Shown: positions 47,388-59,137, counted from the stretch's first letter. The stretch is DNA of 64,000 bases from Modestobacter sp. L9-4 (GCF_019112525.1 NZ_CP077800.1:1798001-1862000), one strand, 5' to 3'. The notes: generated by a model from the sequence alone, not told the origin. A program made the numbers and translations.

Positions 47388-47996
47388 GTGACGACGCCCA
47401 CAGGCTCTGGCCAGCAGCCGGAGTACCCCCGCCCCGACGACCAGTCGTCGAGCCAGAACGCCGGCTCGTCGAGCTACGGCCAGCCCGCGGGCTCCGGCCA
47501 GCCGTGGGACGCCAAGCCCACGGCGGACCACACCCAGCAGTTCCCCGCGCAGCAGTACGGCCAGCAGCCCTACGGACAGCAGCAGCCGTACGGCCAGCAG
47601 CAGCCCTACGGACAGCAGCAGGGCTACCAGAACGCCCCGGCCGGCTACGACCAGGGCGCCCCGGCGAAGGCCAACGGCTTCGGCATCGCCGCGCTGGTGC
47701 TCGGCATCCTGTCCATCCCGGCGGGCTTCCTGAGCTGGCCGGGCATCCTCCTCGGGCTGCTGGCGATCATCTTCGGCGTCCTCGGGCTGCGCCGGGTCAA
47801 GGCCCGCCGGGCCGACAACAAGGGCATGGCGCTCGCCGGGCTGATCACCGGCATCATCGGGCTGATCATCGGCGCCATCGTGCTCGCCGCGCTGATCTTC
47901 GTGACGAAGACGACCGCGGACTGCACCGCCGACTTCAACTCGACCGGCGACCAGGCCGCGTTCGAGCAGTGCGTCCAGGACTCGCTGACCAACTGA
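47388..47996 (+). CDS. DUF4190 membrane protein with YGQQ-rich N-terminus
   Basis: A 202-residue protein. A disordered Gln/Tyr/Gly-rich N-terminus (residues 1-95, four to five PYGQQQ units) precedes a DUF4190 domain: NGFGIAALVLGILSIPAGF, a membrane hairpin with GLRRVKARRADNKGMALAG between the segments, and a short C-terminal tail with two cysteines. The fold is common in actinobacterial envelope proteins of unknown role. The start is a leaderless GTG. Confidence 0.87.
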   Translation: MTTPTGSGQQPEYPRPDDQSSSQNAGSSSYGQPAGSGQPWDAKPTADHTQQFPAQQYGQQPYGQQQPYGQQQPYGQQQGYQNAPAGYDQGAPAKANGFGIAALVLGILSIPAGFLSWPGILLGLLAIIFGVLGLRRVKARRADNKGMALAGLITGIIGLIIGAIVLAALIFVTKTTADCTADFNSTGDQAAFEQCVQDSLTN

Positions 47997-48006
47997 TCCG
48001 CGTCCC

Positions 48007-48044
48007 GAGGGCCCGTCGACCGCAGCTGCGGTCGGCGGGCCCTC
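48007..48044. terminator. Terminator between convergent DUF4190 gene and clpB
   Basis: Nineteen-base arms (48007-48025, 48026-48044) with one wobble pair and a CAGCTG centre. Confidence 0.75.
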
Positions 48045-48059
48045 GTCGTCCCCGGCGGG

Positions 48060-50642
<2,583 letters not shown>

Positions 50643-50697
50643 GCGGGTGTGTCCTTCCTGCTCATGAGGGGCGTCCGGGCAGTCCAACGGAGCAGGA

Positions 50698-50718
50698 CTT
50701 GAGTGTGTTCCGCTCAAC
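50698..50718. promoter_or_regulatory. HAIR element (HspR operator) upstream of clpB
   Basis: CTTGAGT (50698-50704), 7-base spacer, GCTCAAC (50712-50718). The HspR consensus is CTTGAGT-N7-ACTCAAG; the left arm is exact and the right arm matches at 5 of 7. HspR is encoded at 56816-57247. Confidence 0.85.
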
Positions 50719-50825
50719 CTCGTGGTGCCTCGCGCACCCACCGGGGAAGCTCACCGTGACCAGACTGTGGCGCACCACTTGTCACGTTCCACAACGACAC
50801 GACGTGCTCACACTCAGCGGCGCCC

Positions 50826-50831
50826 TATTCT
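50826..50831 (+). promoter_or_regulatory. -10 box (TATTCT) for leaderless ohrR
   Basis: TATTCT ends 7 bases before the ATG at 50839. It is the closest to the TATAAT consensus of all such boxes here. Confidence 0.6.
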
Positions 50832-50838
50832 GGGGTGC

Positions 50839-51300
50839 ATGACGGATTCACCGTCGCCGAGCGTGGCTCTCGACGACCAGCTCTGTTTCGCCCTGTACGC
50901 CGCCTCGCGGGCGGTCACCGCCCGCTACCGGCCCATGCTGGACCAGCTCGGGATCACCTATCCCCAGTACCTGGTCCTCATGCTGCTGTGGGAGGAGGAC
51001 GGGCAGACCGTCGGCCAGCTGGGCAGCCGCCTGGCACTGGACTCCGGCACGCTCTCCCCCCTGCTCAAGCGGCTCACCGCCGCGGGCCTGGTCACCCGGC
51101 ACCGCCGCACCGACGACGAGCGCTCGGTCTCCGTGCGGCTCACCGACGCCGGCCGGGCCCTGCACGAGCCGGCCTTCGCGGTCAACGCGGCGATGATCGA
51201 CGCGCTCGACCTCGACGACGACCAGTTCACCGAGCTGCGCAACCAGCTGCGCATCGTCACCGAGCGGGTCGCCCAGCCCCGCACCGACGCCCGCACCTGA
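50839..51300 (+). CDS. ohrR: OhrR-type MarR regulator of organic peroxide response
   Basis: A 153-residue MarR regulator. The N-terminal QLCFALYAASRAVTARYRP contains the reactive Cys (near residue 16) in the context known from Bacillus subtilis OhrR, followed by LGITYPQYLVLMLLWE and the winged helix LALDSGTLSPLLKRL...DERSV. Oxidation of this Cys by organic hydroperoxides or hypochlorite releases DNA. It precedes an OsmC-family peroxidase on the same strand, the classical target. Confidence 0.92.
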   Translation: MTDSPSPSVALDDQLCFALYAASRAVTARYRPMLDQLGITYPQYLVLMLLWEEDGQTVGQLGSRLALDSGTLSPLLKRLTAAGLVTRHRRTDDERSVSVRLTDAGRALHEPAFAVNAAMIDALDLDDDQFTELRNQLRIVTERVAQPRTDART

Positions 51301-51357
51301 CGGAGGGCCCCGCGCCGACGCGCGCCGGGGTCGTGACCGGCAGTCCCACGTCTGCAC

Positions 51358-51398
51358 GCCACATGGCGGGCCCCGCACCCGGGGGCCCGCCATGTGGC
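51358..51398 (+). terminator. Hairpin terminator after ohrR
   Basis: Perfect 17-base arms (51358-51374, 51382-51398) around a 7-base loop, 58 bases after the ohrR stop codon, so osmC probably has its own promoter. Confidence 0.75.
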
Positions 51399-51458
51399 GC
51401 ATCCGCCGCCCGCCCGCCCCGTCCGGACGCCGGAGTCCCCACCCGCGACCGTGGGGTT

Positions 51459-51483
51459 GGAACAGGTCGCGCGGGGAACGGTT
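51459..51483 (+). promoter_or_regulatory. Possible ECF-type promoter upstream of osmC
   Basis: GGAAC at 51459-51463 followed about 16 bases later by CGGTT resembles the GGAAC-N16-CGTT promoters of stress ECF sigma factors. The match is partial and the leader would be about 65 bases. Confidence 0.25.
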
Positions 51484-51556
51484 GTGCTCGATGAGAGTGG
51501 TGACCGACCGCGTCGCACGTCCGCGCCGCGGGGTCGCCACCAGCAGAGGAGGTCCG

Positions 51557-51997
51557 ATGCCCACCCGCACCGCACGCACCGCATGGAACGGCTCGCTGCA
51601 GGAGGGCTCCGGCCAGGTCGAGCTGTCCAGCTCGAAGGTCGGCACCTACGACGTCAGCTTCCCCAAGCGCGCCGCTGACGAGGCCGGGGGCACCACCAGC
51701 CCCGAGGAGCTCATCGCCGCGGCCCACTCGGCCTGCTTCGCGATGCAGCTGTCCGCCGTCATCGGCGAGGCCGGCGGCACCGTCGAGAGCCTCGAGGTCT
51801 CCGCCGACGTCTCCCTCGGCCCGGACAAGGACCGCGGCGGCTTCCAGCTGACCGGCATCAAGCTCACCGTCCGCGGCGAGGTCGACGGCCTGGACGCCGC
51901 CGGCTTCGAGAAGGCCGCGCAGGCCGCCAAGGTCGGCTGCCCGGTGAGCAAGGCCCTGACCGGCGTCGACATCACCCTGGACGCCGCACTCGCCTGA
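51557..51997 (+). CDS. osmC: OsmC-family organic hydroperoxide peroxidase
   Basis: A 146-residue thiol peroxidase. Both catalytic cysteines are present, in AAHSACFAMQLS (near 60) and KVGCPVSKAL (near 128), with SPEELIAAAHSACF and DVSLGPDK closer to E. coli OsmC than to Ohr. It reduces organic hydroperoxides. GAGGAGG lies 5 bases before the ATG. It pairs with ohrR upstream, though the partner of OhrR is usually an Ohr-branch protein. Confidence 0.92.
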   Translation: MPTRTARTAWNGSLQEGSGQVELSSSKVGTYDVSFPKRAADEAGGTTSPEELIAAAHSACFAMQLSAVIGEAGGTVESLEVSADVSLGPDKDRGGFQLTGIKLTVRGEVDGLDAAGFEKAAQAAKVGCPVSKALTGVDITLDAALA

Positions 51998-52037
51998 CCC
52001 CGGCCACCTCGTGAGCTGACGAGGTCCCGGACACGAT

Positions 52038-52072
52038 GACGGCCCGCCTCCCCACCGGGGAGACGGGCCGTC
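52038..52072 (+). terminator. osmC terminator
   Basis: Sixteen-base arms (52038-52053, 52057-52072) with one mismatch and an ACC loop. Confidence 0.85.
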
Positions 52073-52080
52073 GTCGTGCC

Positions 52081-52183
52081 ACCCCCTCGCCCCCGCCGCG
52101 AGGTACGTGCGGCGGGAGCGAGGGTCAGGCGTCCTCACAGGGTCCCGCGCGGAGCGTGGCGTTGGGGGCGAGGGGGTCCTTCG
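52081..52183. repeat. Intergenic element with 14-base terminal inverted repeats
   Basis: ACCCCCTCGCCCCC at 52081-52094 is the complement of 52164-52177. The same 14 bases occur at 41107-41120, and the 20 bases 52164-52183 are the exact complement of 41101-41120. Internal sequence includes GCCGC/GCGGC arms. The element ends at the stop codon of the drug exporter gene. Confidence 0.7.
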
Positions 52184-53845
52184 TCAGCTGCGGGCGCTCG
52201 TGGTCGCGCCGGCCAGGTCGGCGTCGGCGGGCACGGTGCTCACCGCAGCGCCGGCCTGCATCCGCTCGGAGCCGGACTCGGTGCGCAGCGCCACCTCCCG
52301 GATGAAGGCGATCGCCACGATGGTGATCAGCGACAAGACGGCGGCGACGGCGAAGATCCGGCCGGTGGCGTCGCCGTAGGACACCCGGATCAGCTCCTGC
52401 ACCGGGGCTGGGGCGTCGGCCAGGCTGGCCAGCCCGATGTCGCCGGAGCCGGCCGAGGCCGCGGCACTCGGCACGTCGGCCAGTCCGCCCTGGATGAGGG
52501 TGCCGACCCGGGCGCTGAGCACCGCGCCGAGGACCGAGACGCCGATGGTGCCGCCCAGGCTGCGGAAGAAGGCCACGAGGCTGCTGGCCGCCCCCAGGTC
52601 GCTGGCCGCCACGGTGTTCTGCACGGCCAGCACGAGGTTCTGGTTGGTCAGGCCGATGCCGATGCCCAGGACGGCGAGGAAGACGCCGAGCAGCAGCATG
52701 TCGGTGGTGTGGTCGATGGTCGACAGCAGCCCGAAGCCGGCGGCCACCAGCACCGAGCCCACGACCAGGAAGGCCTTCCAGCGGCCGAAGCGGGAGATGA
52801 GGATGCCCGAGACGGTCGAGGAGACCACCAGGCCGCCGATCATCGGCAGGGTCAGCAGGCCGGCCGCCGTGGGCGAGTAGCCGCGGGAGATCTGCAGGTA
52901 CTGGCCGAGGAACACGGTGGACCCGAACAGCGCCACACCGATGACCATGCTGGCCACGACCGCCAGCGTCGTCGTCCGGTCACGGAAGAGCCGCAGCGGG
53001 ACGATCGGCTCGGTCGCGCGCAGCTCGGTGACGACGAAGGCCGCGATGGCCAGCACCCCGCCACCGACGAAGAGCACGGTCTGGAACGAGGCCCAGGCGA
53101 ACTGGTGGCCGGCCAGGCTGACCCAGATCAGCAGGGCGGAGACGCCGGCGGTGAGGAAGGACGCCCCCAGGTAGTCGATGGACACGGGGCGCTTGACCAC
53201 GGGCAGGTGCAGCGTGCGCTGCAGCAGCACGAGGGCCACGGCGGCGAAGGGGACGCCGACGTAGAAGCACCAGCGCCAGCCCAGCCACGAGGTGTCCACC
53301 AGCAGGCCGCCGATGAGCGGCCCGGCGACGGTCCCGATGGCGAACACGCCACCGAGGAAGCCGGAGTACCGGCCGCGCTCGCGCGGGCTGATCATCGCGG
53401 CCATGGCGATCTGCACCAGTGCGGTCAGACCACCCAGGCCCAGCCCCTGCAGTGCGCGCCAGCCGATCAGGGTGGGCACCGACTGGGAGAGCCCGGCCAG
53501 CATCGACCCGACGATGAAGACGACGATCGCGATCTGCAGCAGCAGCTTCTTGCTGAACAGGTCGGCGAGCTTGCCCCAGATCGGGGTCGAGGCCGTCGAG
53601 GCCAGCAGGGTCGCCGTGACCACCCACGTGTACTGCGACTGGCTGCCGCGCAGGTCGGTGATGATCGTGGGCAGCGCGTTCGACACGACCGTCGAGGACA
53701 GGATCGCGACGAACATCGCCAGCAACATCCCCGACAGCGCGCTGAGGATCTGCCGGTGGGTCATCCGGCCCTGCTGATCGGCCGTCGGCGCGGCCGCGGG
53801 TGCGGCGGGGCCGGCGGCGGGCCGGGTGGGGGCGGGGGTGCTCAT
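52184..53845 (-). CDS. DHA2-family (EmrB/QacA) MFS drug exporter
   Basis: A 553-residue 14-segment proton-driven exporter. TLLASTASTPIWGKLADLFSKK (motif A), RALQGLGLGGL (motif B) and FAIGTVAGPLIGGLLVD (motif C, antiporter) are all present. It is downstream of a MarR repressor gene (64-base gap) and likely pumps out a toxic hydrophobic compound that inactivates it. An Ala/Pro-rich cytoplasmic N-terminus precedes the first segment. Confidence 0.93.
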   Translation of the reverse strand: MSTPAPTRPAAGPAAPAAAPTADQQGRMTHRQILSALSGMLLAMFVAILSSTVVSNALPTIITDLRGSQSQYTWVVTATLLASTASTPIWGKLADLFSKKLLLQIAIVVFIVGSMLAGLSQSVPTLIGWRALQGLGLGGLTALVQIAMAAMISPRERGRYSGFLGGVFAIGTVAGPLIGGLLVDTSWLGWRWCFYVGVPFAAVALVLLQRTLHLPVVKRPVSIDYLGASFLTAGVSALLIWVSLAGHQFAWASFQTVLFVGGGVLAIAAFVVTELRATEPIVPLRLFRDRTTTLAVVASMVIGVALFGSTVFLGQYLQISRGYSPTAAGLLTLPMIGGLVVSSTVSGILISRFGRWKAFLVVGSVLVAAGFGLLSTIDHTTDMLLLGVFLAVLGIGIGLTNQNLVLAVQNTVAASDLGAASSLVAFFRSLGGTIGVSVLGAVLSARVGTLIQGGLADVPSAAASAGSGDIGLASLADAPAPVQELIRVSYGDATGRIFAVAAVLSLITIVAIAFIREVALRTESGSERMQAGAAVSTVPADADLAGATTSARS

Positions 53846-53909
53846 GCGGTTCTCTCCTGGGAGTGCGGGTCGTGCGGGGACGGCGGTCCGCCGGGGCGGT
53901 GCCGGGGGT

Positions 53910-54383
53910 TCAGTCGGCCGGTCGGGCAGGTGGCCGGCGGGCGGCGCGGTCGAGGCCGTCGGCGAGCTTCGCCAGCTGAGCGCTGAACTGGCGGGCCTCC
54001 TCCTCGGTCCAGTCGCCGAGGGCGTCGAGGGTCCAGTGGCTGCGCACCTCGCGCGTGTGTGCCAGGGCCCCCACCCCCGCGGTGCTGAGGCTGATCAGGG
54101 CGGCCCGGCCGTCGACCGGGTCGGGACGGCGCTCGACGTAGCCGGCGCGCTCCAGCGCGGCCACCTGCCGGCTGGCCACCGACACGTCGATGCCCGCGGC
54201 GGAGGCCAGTGCGCTGCAGCGCTGGGGTCCGTGCTGCTCCAGCGGCACCAGCAGCGCCCAGCCGTAGGAGGGCAGGTCGCCGTAGAGGTCGGCGGCCACC
54301 CGGTGGCCCAGCTGCTTGGCCGTGCGGACCAGCCGGACCAGGTCGGCGCTGAGCCGCTCGGAGGTCTCCTGGGTCAGGTGCAC
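53910..54383 (-). CDS. MarR-family repressor of the DHA2 exporter
   Basis: A 157-residue MarR regulator: helix-turn-helix ALASAAGIDVSVASRQVAALE (near 55-75), wing GYVERRPDPVDGRAALISL. GGAGG precedes the GTG at 54383. It is the first gene of the MarR-exporter operon, so self-regulation is expected. Confidence 0.9.
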   Translation of the reverse strand: MHLTQETSERLSADLVRLVRTAKQLGHRVAADLYGDLPSYGWALLVPLEQHGPQRCSALASAAGIDVSVASRQVAALERAGYVERRPDPVDGRAALISLSTAGVGALAHTREVRSHWTLDALGDWTEEEARQFSAQLAKLADGLDRAARRPPARPAD

Positions 54384-54584
54384 GTCGTCCTCCGTCCGGC
54401 TCGTCCCGGGCCGCGTGCCCGGTACATGTAGACCGCAACCACCTTGCCGGAGTTCGTTGTTCCCTGCAACGACCAACAGCCCGGTGAGTCGCGCCTCACG
54501 TGCCCCTCGTGCCGGCGACCGCGACCCGCTACGTTCCGCACCACAGCCGCCGGCGCCGGCCGGCGCCGGGCACCGGGGAGCGCG

Positions 54585-56186
54585 ATGAGCACCGTGGACG
54601 GCGTGGAGGTCACGGGCCCGAGCGGGCCGCGGTTCGACGAGGTGCTCACCCCGCGCGCGCTGGGCCTCATCGCCCTGCTGCACCGGGAGCTGGAGGGCCG
54701 CCGTCAGGAGCGGCTGCGCGCCCGCCGGGAGCGGGTGGCGGCGATCGCCGCCGGCGCCACCCTGGACTTCCTGCCCGAGACCGCGGCGATCCGTGCCGAC
54801 GACTCGTGGCGGGTCGCGCCGCCCGCCCCGGGGCTCGTGGACCGCCGGGTGGAGATGACCGGCCCCACCGACCGCAAGATGACGATCAACGCGCTCAACT
54901 CCGGCGCCCGCTGCTGGCTGGCCGACCAGGAGGACGCGAACTCCCCGCTGTGGGGGAACGTCGTCAACGGCCCGCTGAACCTCCGGGACGCCATCGACCG
55001 CACCATCGACTTCACCTCACCGGCCGGCAAGCGGTACGAGCTGCGGCCCGACGACGAGCTGCCCACGATCATCGTGCGCCCGCGCGGCTGGCACCTGCCC
55101 GAGAAGCACCTCACGGTGGACGGCGAGCCGACCTCGGGCAGCCTGGTGGACTTCGCGCTCTACCTCGCCGCGTGCGGGCAGGCGCAGGTCGACCGCGGGC
55201 AGGGCCCGTACTTCTACCTGCCGAAGATGGAGAGCCACCTCGAGGCGCGGCTGTGGAACGACGCCTTCGTCCTGGCGCAGGACCACCTCGGCATCCCCCG
55301 CGGCACCATCCGGGCGACCTGCCTGATCGAGACCCTGCCCGCCGCGTTCGAGATGGAGGAGGTGCTCTACGAGCTGCGCGAGCACTCCGCGGGGCTCAAC
55401 GCCGGGCGCTGGGACTACCTGTTCAGCGTGATCAAGACCCTGCGCAGCCGGGGCACCGAGGCCACCCTGCCCGACCGGAACACGATCTCGATGACCGTGC
55501 CGTTCATGCGGTCCTACACCGAGCTGCTGGTGCGCACCTGCCACAAGCGGGGGGCGCACGCGATGGGCGGGATGTCGGCGTTCATCCCGAGCAGGGACCC
55601 GGCGCGCAACGAGCTCGCCTACGCCAAGATCACCGAGGACAAGACGCGCGAGGCCGAGGACGGCTTCGACGGCTCGTGGGTGGCCCACCCCGGCATGGTC
55701 GCCACCGCGACGGCGGTGTTCGACCGCGTGCTCGGCGAGCGGCCGAACCAGCTGGACCGGCTGCGCGAGGACGTCACCGTGACCGCCGCCCAGCTGCTGG
55801 ACGTGGCCTCGACGCCCGGGCAGGCCACCGAGGCGGGCTTGCGGGCCAACGTCAGCGTCGGCATCCAGTACGTGGAGTCCTGGCTGCGCGGGGCCGGGGC
55901 GGCCGCGATCGACGGCCTCATGGAGGACGCCGCCACCGCCGAGATCAGCCGCAGCCAGGTCTGGCAGTGGCTGCACAGCGGGGTGACGCTGGCCGACGGG
56001 CAGCGCGTGACCGCGGAGCTGGTGCACCGGGTGGTCGAGGAGGAGATGGCCGCCCTCGCCGCGGCCCGGGGGGATGCGTTCGCCGCGGGCCGCTGGGACG
56101 AGGCACGGGAGCTGTTCACCCAGCTCGCGACGGCCGACGAGTACGCCGACTTCCTCACCGTCCCCGCCTACGAGCGGATGCCCTGA
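54585..56186 (+). CDS. aceB: Malate synthase A
   Basis: Condenses glyoxylate and acetyl-CoA to malate in the glyoxylate cycle. The 533-residue protein matches isoform A length. Motifs include NALNSGARCWLADQEDANSP near 97, IRATCLIETLPAAFEMEEVLYELREH near 245 with the catalytic Arg and Glu, and GMSAFIPSRDP near 330. GGGGAG lies 4 bases before the ATG. No isocitrate lyase gene is adjacent. It diverges from the MarR/exporter operon; TACGTT at about 54530 is a candidate -10 box. Confidence 0.96.
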   Translation: MSTVDGVEVTGPSGPRFDEVLTPRALGLIALLHRELEGRRQERLRARRERVAAIAAGATLDFLPETAAIRADDSWRVAPPAPGLVDRRVEMTGPTDRKMTINALNSGARCWLADQEDANSPLWGNVVNGPLNLRDAIDRTIDFTSPAGKRYELRPDDELPTIIVRPRGWHLPEKHLTVDGEPTSGSLVDFALYLAACGQAQVDRGQGPYFYLPKMESHLEARLWNDAFVLAQDHLGIPRGTIRATCLIETLPAAFEMEEVLYELREHSAGLNAGRWDYLFSVIKTLRSRGTEATLPDRNTISMTVPFMRSYTELLVRTCHKRGAHAMGGMSAFIPSRDPARNELAYAKITEDKTREAEDGFDGSWVAHPGMVATATAVFDRVLGERPNQLDRLREDVTVTAAQLLDVASTPGQATEAGLRANVSVGIQYVESWLRGAGAAAIDGLMEDAATAEISRSQVWQWLHSGVTLADGQRVTAELVHRVVEEEMAALAAARGDAFAAGRWDEARELFTQLATADEYADFLTVPAYERMP

Positions 56187-56194
56187 GACGACGA

Positions 56195-56223
56195 GCCGCC
56201 CGACCCGGGACGGGTCGGGCGGC
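56195..56223. terminator. Terminator between convergent aceB and MarR genes
   Basis: Perfect 12-base arms (56195-56206, 56212-56223) around GGGAC. Confidence 0.85.
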
Positions 56224-56228
56224 CCCGG

Positions 56229-56771
56229 TCAGTCGCTGAGCCGGCGGACCTCGGCCTCACGGGCCTCGCCCAGGCGGTTGAGCCGGCCGAGCAGCTGGGC
56301 GAGCGTGGCCACGTCGGTGGTCTCCCAGCCCGACAGGTCGGCCTCCCATCGGACGCGGCGGGCGTCGCGCAGCTCGCTGAGCCGGGCGTGCCCCTCCGAG
56401 GACGTCGACAGCACCTGAGCGCGGCCGTCGTCGGGGTCGGCGGCACGGTCGACCAGCCCCAGGTCGACCAGCGAGGCCACCTGCCGGCTGACGGTGCTCT
56501 TGTCCAGGCCGAGGCGGGCCACCACGTCGCTGGCGCGCAGCGGGCCGGCGTCGTCGAGGAGCACCAGCAGGCCGTAGGCGGCGCCGTCGAGCTCGTGGTG
56601 CAGCTGCCCGGCCAGCCGGGCCTGGATGGCACGGCCGCGGCGCAGCAGCAGGGCCACCTCGCGCTCCAGGGCGACGAACGCCTCGTGGTTGCCCTCGGGG
56701 GCGCTCCCGGCCGGGGAGCCCTCGCCGGGGGTGTCCCCCACTGCGGTGCGTGCTGCGCTGTCGACGGTCAC
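56229..56771 (-). CDS. MarR-family regulator downstream of hspR
   Basis: A 180-residue MarR protein with a 30-residue polar N-terminus, then LHHELDGAAYGLLVLLDDAG, the recognition helix DVVARLGLDKSTVSRQVASL and wing LVDRAADPDDGRAQVLSTS. The start is set at GTG 56771 because GGAG lies 6 bases upstream; GTG 56783 is possible. It is 44 bases after hspR on the same strand and may be read from the chaperone operon. Target unknown. Confidence 0.88.
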   Translation of the reverse strand: MTVDSAARTAVGDTPGEGSPAGSAPEGNHEAFVALEREVALLLRRGRAIQARLAGQLHHELDGAAYGLLVLLDDAGPLRASDVVARLGLDKSTVSRQVASLVDLGLVDRAADPDDGRAQVLSTSSEGHARLSELRDARRVRWEADLSGWETTDVATLAQLLGRLNRLGEAREAEVRRLSD

Positions 56772-56815
56772 ATCGTTCTCCACGCTCGGGACGGACCCTG
56801 CGTTCCCGGGCCCGG

Positions 56816-57247
56816 TCACCGGTGGGCACCCGGACGCCAGACGACCAGCGCGGAGCTGGACGTGCGGGGCACCAGGTCGCGCCGGTACGTGGCGGCGACG
56901 GCGGACTCGGCGGCGATCCGCCCGGTCTCGGCGACCTCCAGCTCGTGCAGCAGCTCGGTCACCCGGGCCTGCAGCGCCTCCACCCGCGACTCGAGCTCGA
57001 TGATCCGCTTGATGCCGGCGAGGTTGACGCCGTCCTCCTGGCTCAGCCGCTGCACCTCGCGCAGCAGGGCGACGTCCCGCGGGCTGTACCGGCGGCCCCC
57101 GCCGGCGGTGCGGCCCGGGCTGACCAGTCCCAGCCGGTCGTACTGCCGCAGCGTCTGGGCGTGCATCCCGGCCAGCTCGGCGGCCACGGAGATGACGAAG
57201 ACGGGTGCGTCCTCGGCGAAGGACCGCCCCGGCTCGGGCAGGGTCAT
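56816..57247 (-). CDS. hspR: Heat shock repressor HspR (MerR family)
   Basis: A 143-residue regulator with the MerR winged helix [27 protein letters not shown]...[14 protein letters not shown] and a C-terminal coiled coil (residues 80-115). HspR binds HAIR repeats with DnaK as co-repressor. It is the last chaperone-operon gene, and its ATG overlaps the dnaJ stop (ATGA). Confidence 0.95.
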   Translation of the reverse strand: MTLPEPGRSFAEDAPVFVISVAAELAGMHAQTLRQYDRLGLVSPGRTAGGGRRYSPRDVALLREVQRLSQEDGVNLAGIKRIIELESRVEALQARVTELLHELEVAETGRIAAESAVAATYRRDLVPRTSSSALVVWRPGAHR

Positions 57248-58485
57248 CGGGCACCTCCGTTGCGCAGCATCTCGGTGATCTCCGGCCGCGGGTCGTCGGG
57301 CAGCTCGGCCGCGAGCTTCTCGATCGCCTCGCGGGCGCCGGGGGTCAGCCGGGCCGGGACGGCGACCTCGACGGTGACCATCAGGTCGCCGACGGCGGTC
57401 TTGCCGACGACCCCGCGTCCGCGGACCCGGAAGGTGCGGCCGCTGGTCGTGCCGGCCGGCACCTTGAGCGACACCGAGCCGTCGAGGGTGGGCACGGTCA
57501 GCGTCGTCCCGAGCGCGGCCTCGGCGAAGGAGACCGGGACGGTGAGGGTGAGGTCGTCGCCGGAGCGGCCGAACAGCTCCGAGCCGGTGACGTGGACGAC
57601 GACGAACAGGTCGCCGGCCGGTCCGCCGCGCCGCCCCGGCGCGCCCTTGCCGGCCAGCCGGATGCGCTGACCGTCCCGGACGCCGGCCGGGATGCGCACG
57701 GTGATCGTGCGGGTCTGGCTGGTGACGCCGCTGCCCTTGCACTCCGGGCAGGGGTCGTCGACCACCGAGCCGGTGCCGCGGCACTCCTTGCACGGCTCGG
57801 AGAACGCGAAGGCGCCCTGACTGCGGCTGGTGACGCCGGCGCCGTTGCAGACCGGGCAGGTGTGCGGACTGGTGCCCGGGCGGGCGCCGTTGCCGGAGCA
57901 GGTCGGGCAGGTGCCCGGGCTCTGCATGCGCAGCGGCACCGTCACGCCCAGGACGGCCTCGTCGAAGGCGAGCGTCGCCTCGGTCTCGACGTCCTGGCCG
58001 CGGGCCGGGCCGGTCGCGGTGGCCCGGCCACGGGCGGTGCCGGCTCCCCCGGGTGCACCGGCGCCGCCGGTGAACAGGCCGCCGAAGAGGTCGCCCAGCC
58101 CCCCGGCGCGGCCCCCGGCGCCGGGCGCACCCGCGCCGCCGAAGATGTCGCCGAGGTCGAACGCCTGGCCGCCGCCCGCGCCGCCGCCGGGGAACCCACC
58201 GGGGAAGCCGCCGGGCGCACCGGCGCCCGGCCGGAAGCCGCCGGAGCCGAACAACCGGCGGGCCTCGTCGTACTCCGACCGCCGCTTGGGGTCGGAGAGG
58301 ACGTCGTAGGCCTCCGACACCTCCTTGAACCGCGTCTCGGCCGCGGCGTTGCCCGGGTTCTTGTCCGGGTGCAGCTCACGGGCCAGCTGGCGGTAGGCCT
58401 TCTTGATGGCCCCGGCGTCGGCGTCCTTGGCGACGCCCAGGGCCGCGTAGTAGTCCTTCTCGATGAAGTCCCGGGTGCTGCTCAT
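57244..58485 (-). CDS. dnaJ: Co-chaperone DnaJ (type I)
   Basis: 413 residues: J domain with HPDKNPGN (His-Pro-Asp near 39), Gly/Phe-rich region with an unusually long [15 protein letters not shown] stretch (80-160), four zinc-finger CxxCxGxG repeats ([32 protein letters not shown]) and C-terminal substrate domains. It stimulates DnaK ATPase and delivers clients. A 73-base gap with a strong hairpin separates it from grpE. Confidence 0.96.
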   Translation of the reverse strand: MSSTRDFIEKDYYAALGVAKDADAGAIKKAYRQLARELHPDKNPGNAAAETRFKEVSEAYDVLSDPKRRSEYDEARRLFGSGGFRPGAGAPGGFPGGFPGGGAGGGQAFDLGDIFGGAGAPGAGGRAGGLGDLFGGLFTGGAGAPGGAGTARGRATATGPARGQDVETEATLAFDEAVLGVTVPLRMQSPGTCPTCSGNGARPGTSPHTCPVCNGAGVTSRSQGAFAFSEPCKECRGTGSVVDDPCPECKGSGVTSQTRTITVRIPAGVRDGQRIRLAGKGAPGRRGGPAGDLFVVVHVTGSELFGRSGDDLTLTVPVSFAEAALGTTLTVPTLDGSVSLKVPAGTTSGRTFRVRGRGVVGKTAVGDLMVTVEVAVPARLTPGAREAIEKLAAELPDDPRPEITEMLRNGGAR

Positions 58486-58513
58486 CGGGCGCCTCCTCTC
58501 TGCAGTGCTGACG

Positions 58514-58546
58514 GGCGGACCCGGCCCGCGGGGGGCCGGGTCCGCC
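58514..58546 (-). promoter_or_regulatory. Hairpin between grpE and dnaJ
   Basis: Perfect 13-base arms (58514-58526, 58534-58546) around a 7-base loop, 13 bases after the grpE stop. It may attenuate transcription or mark an mRNA processing point inside the operon. Confidence 0.55.
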
Positions 58547-58558
58547 GGGTGGTCGTGC

Positions 58559-59137
58559 TCAGCCGGCGGCGGGGCCCGGCTGGTCGGTCTCGCCGTCGAT
58601 GACGACGGCGGCGGGCTCGCCGGCCGCCGGGGTCTCGGGGTCGGTGACCCCGACCATCGCCGTGCGCAGCACGCGGTCACCGCGCCGGAAGCCCGGGCGC
58701 AGCACCGTCGTGGCGGTCGGCACGCTCACGTCGGGGGACGTGTCGCTGAGCACCGCCTCGTGCAGCGCGGGGTCGAACGGGTCGCCGGGGACGCCGAAGC
58801 GGACCACACCGAGGCCGTCCAGCAGGCCCAGCACCCGGTCGGCGACCACCTTGAAGGCGCCGGTCAGGTCGCCGTGGTCGCGGGCGCGCTCGATGTCGTC
58901 GACGACCGGGAACAGCTGGCCGGCGAACCGCTCGGCCGCCTGGTCGACGACGACGGTGCGGTCGCGCTCGACCCGCCGCCGGTAGTTGGCGTACTCGGCG
59001 GTGACCCGCTGCAGGTCCTCGGTGCGCTCGGCCAGCTGACGGGTGGCGTCGTCACCGGCCGGCTGCTCGCCGGAGGCGGCCAGCGCCTCGTCGAAGCCGC
59101 TCATGTCGATCTCGTGCTCGTGCTCGTGCTCGCTCAT
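58559..59137 (-). CDS. grpE: Nucleotide exchange factor GrpE
   Basis: A 192-residue protein: His/Glu-rich N-terminus ([17 protein letters not shown]), long helix [19 protein letters not shown] near 45, and the beta-wing with VGVTDPE. It releases ADP from DnaK. GGGAG lies 8 bases before the ATG at 59137. The ATG overlaps the stop of a 40-codon reading frame (ATGA). Confidence 0.95.
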   Translation of the reverse strand: MSEHEHEHEIDMSGFDEALAASGEQPAGDDATRQLAERTEDLQRVTAEYANYRRRVERDRTVVVDQAAERFAGQLFPVVDDIERARDHGDLTGAFKVVADRVLGLLDGLGVVRFGVPGDPFDPALHEAVLSDTSPDVSVPTATTVLRPGFRRGDRVLRTAMVGVTDPETPAAGEPAAVVIDGETDQPGPAAG

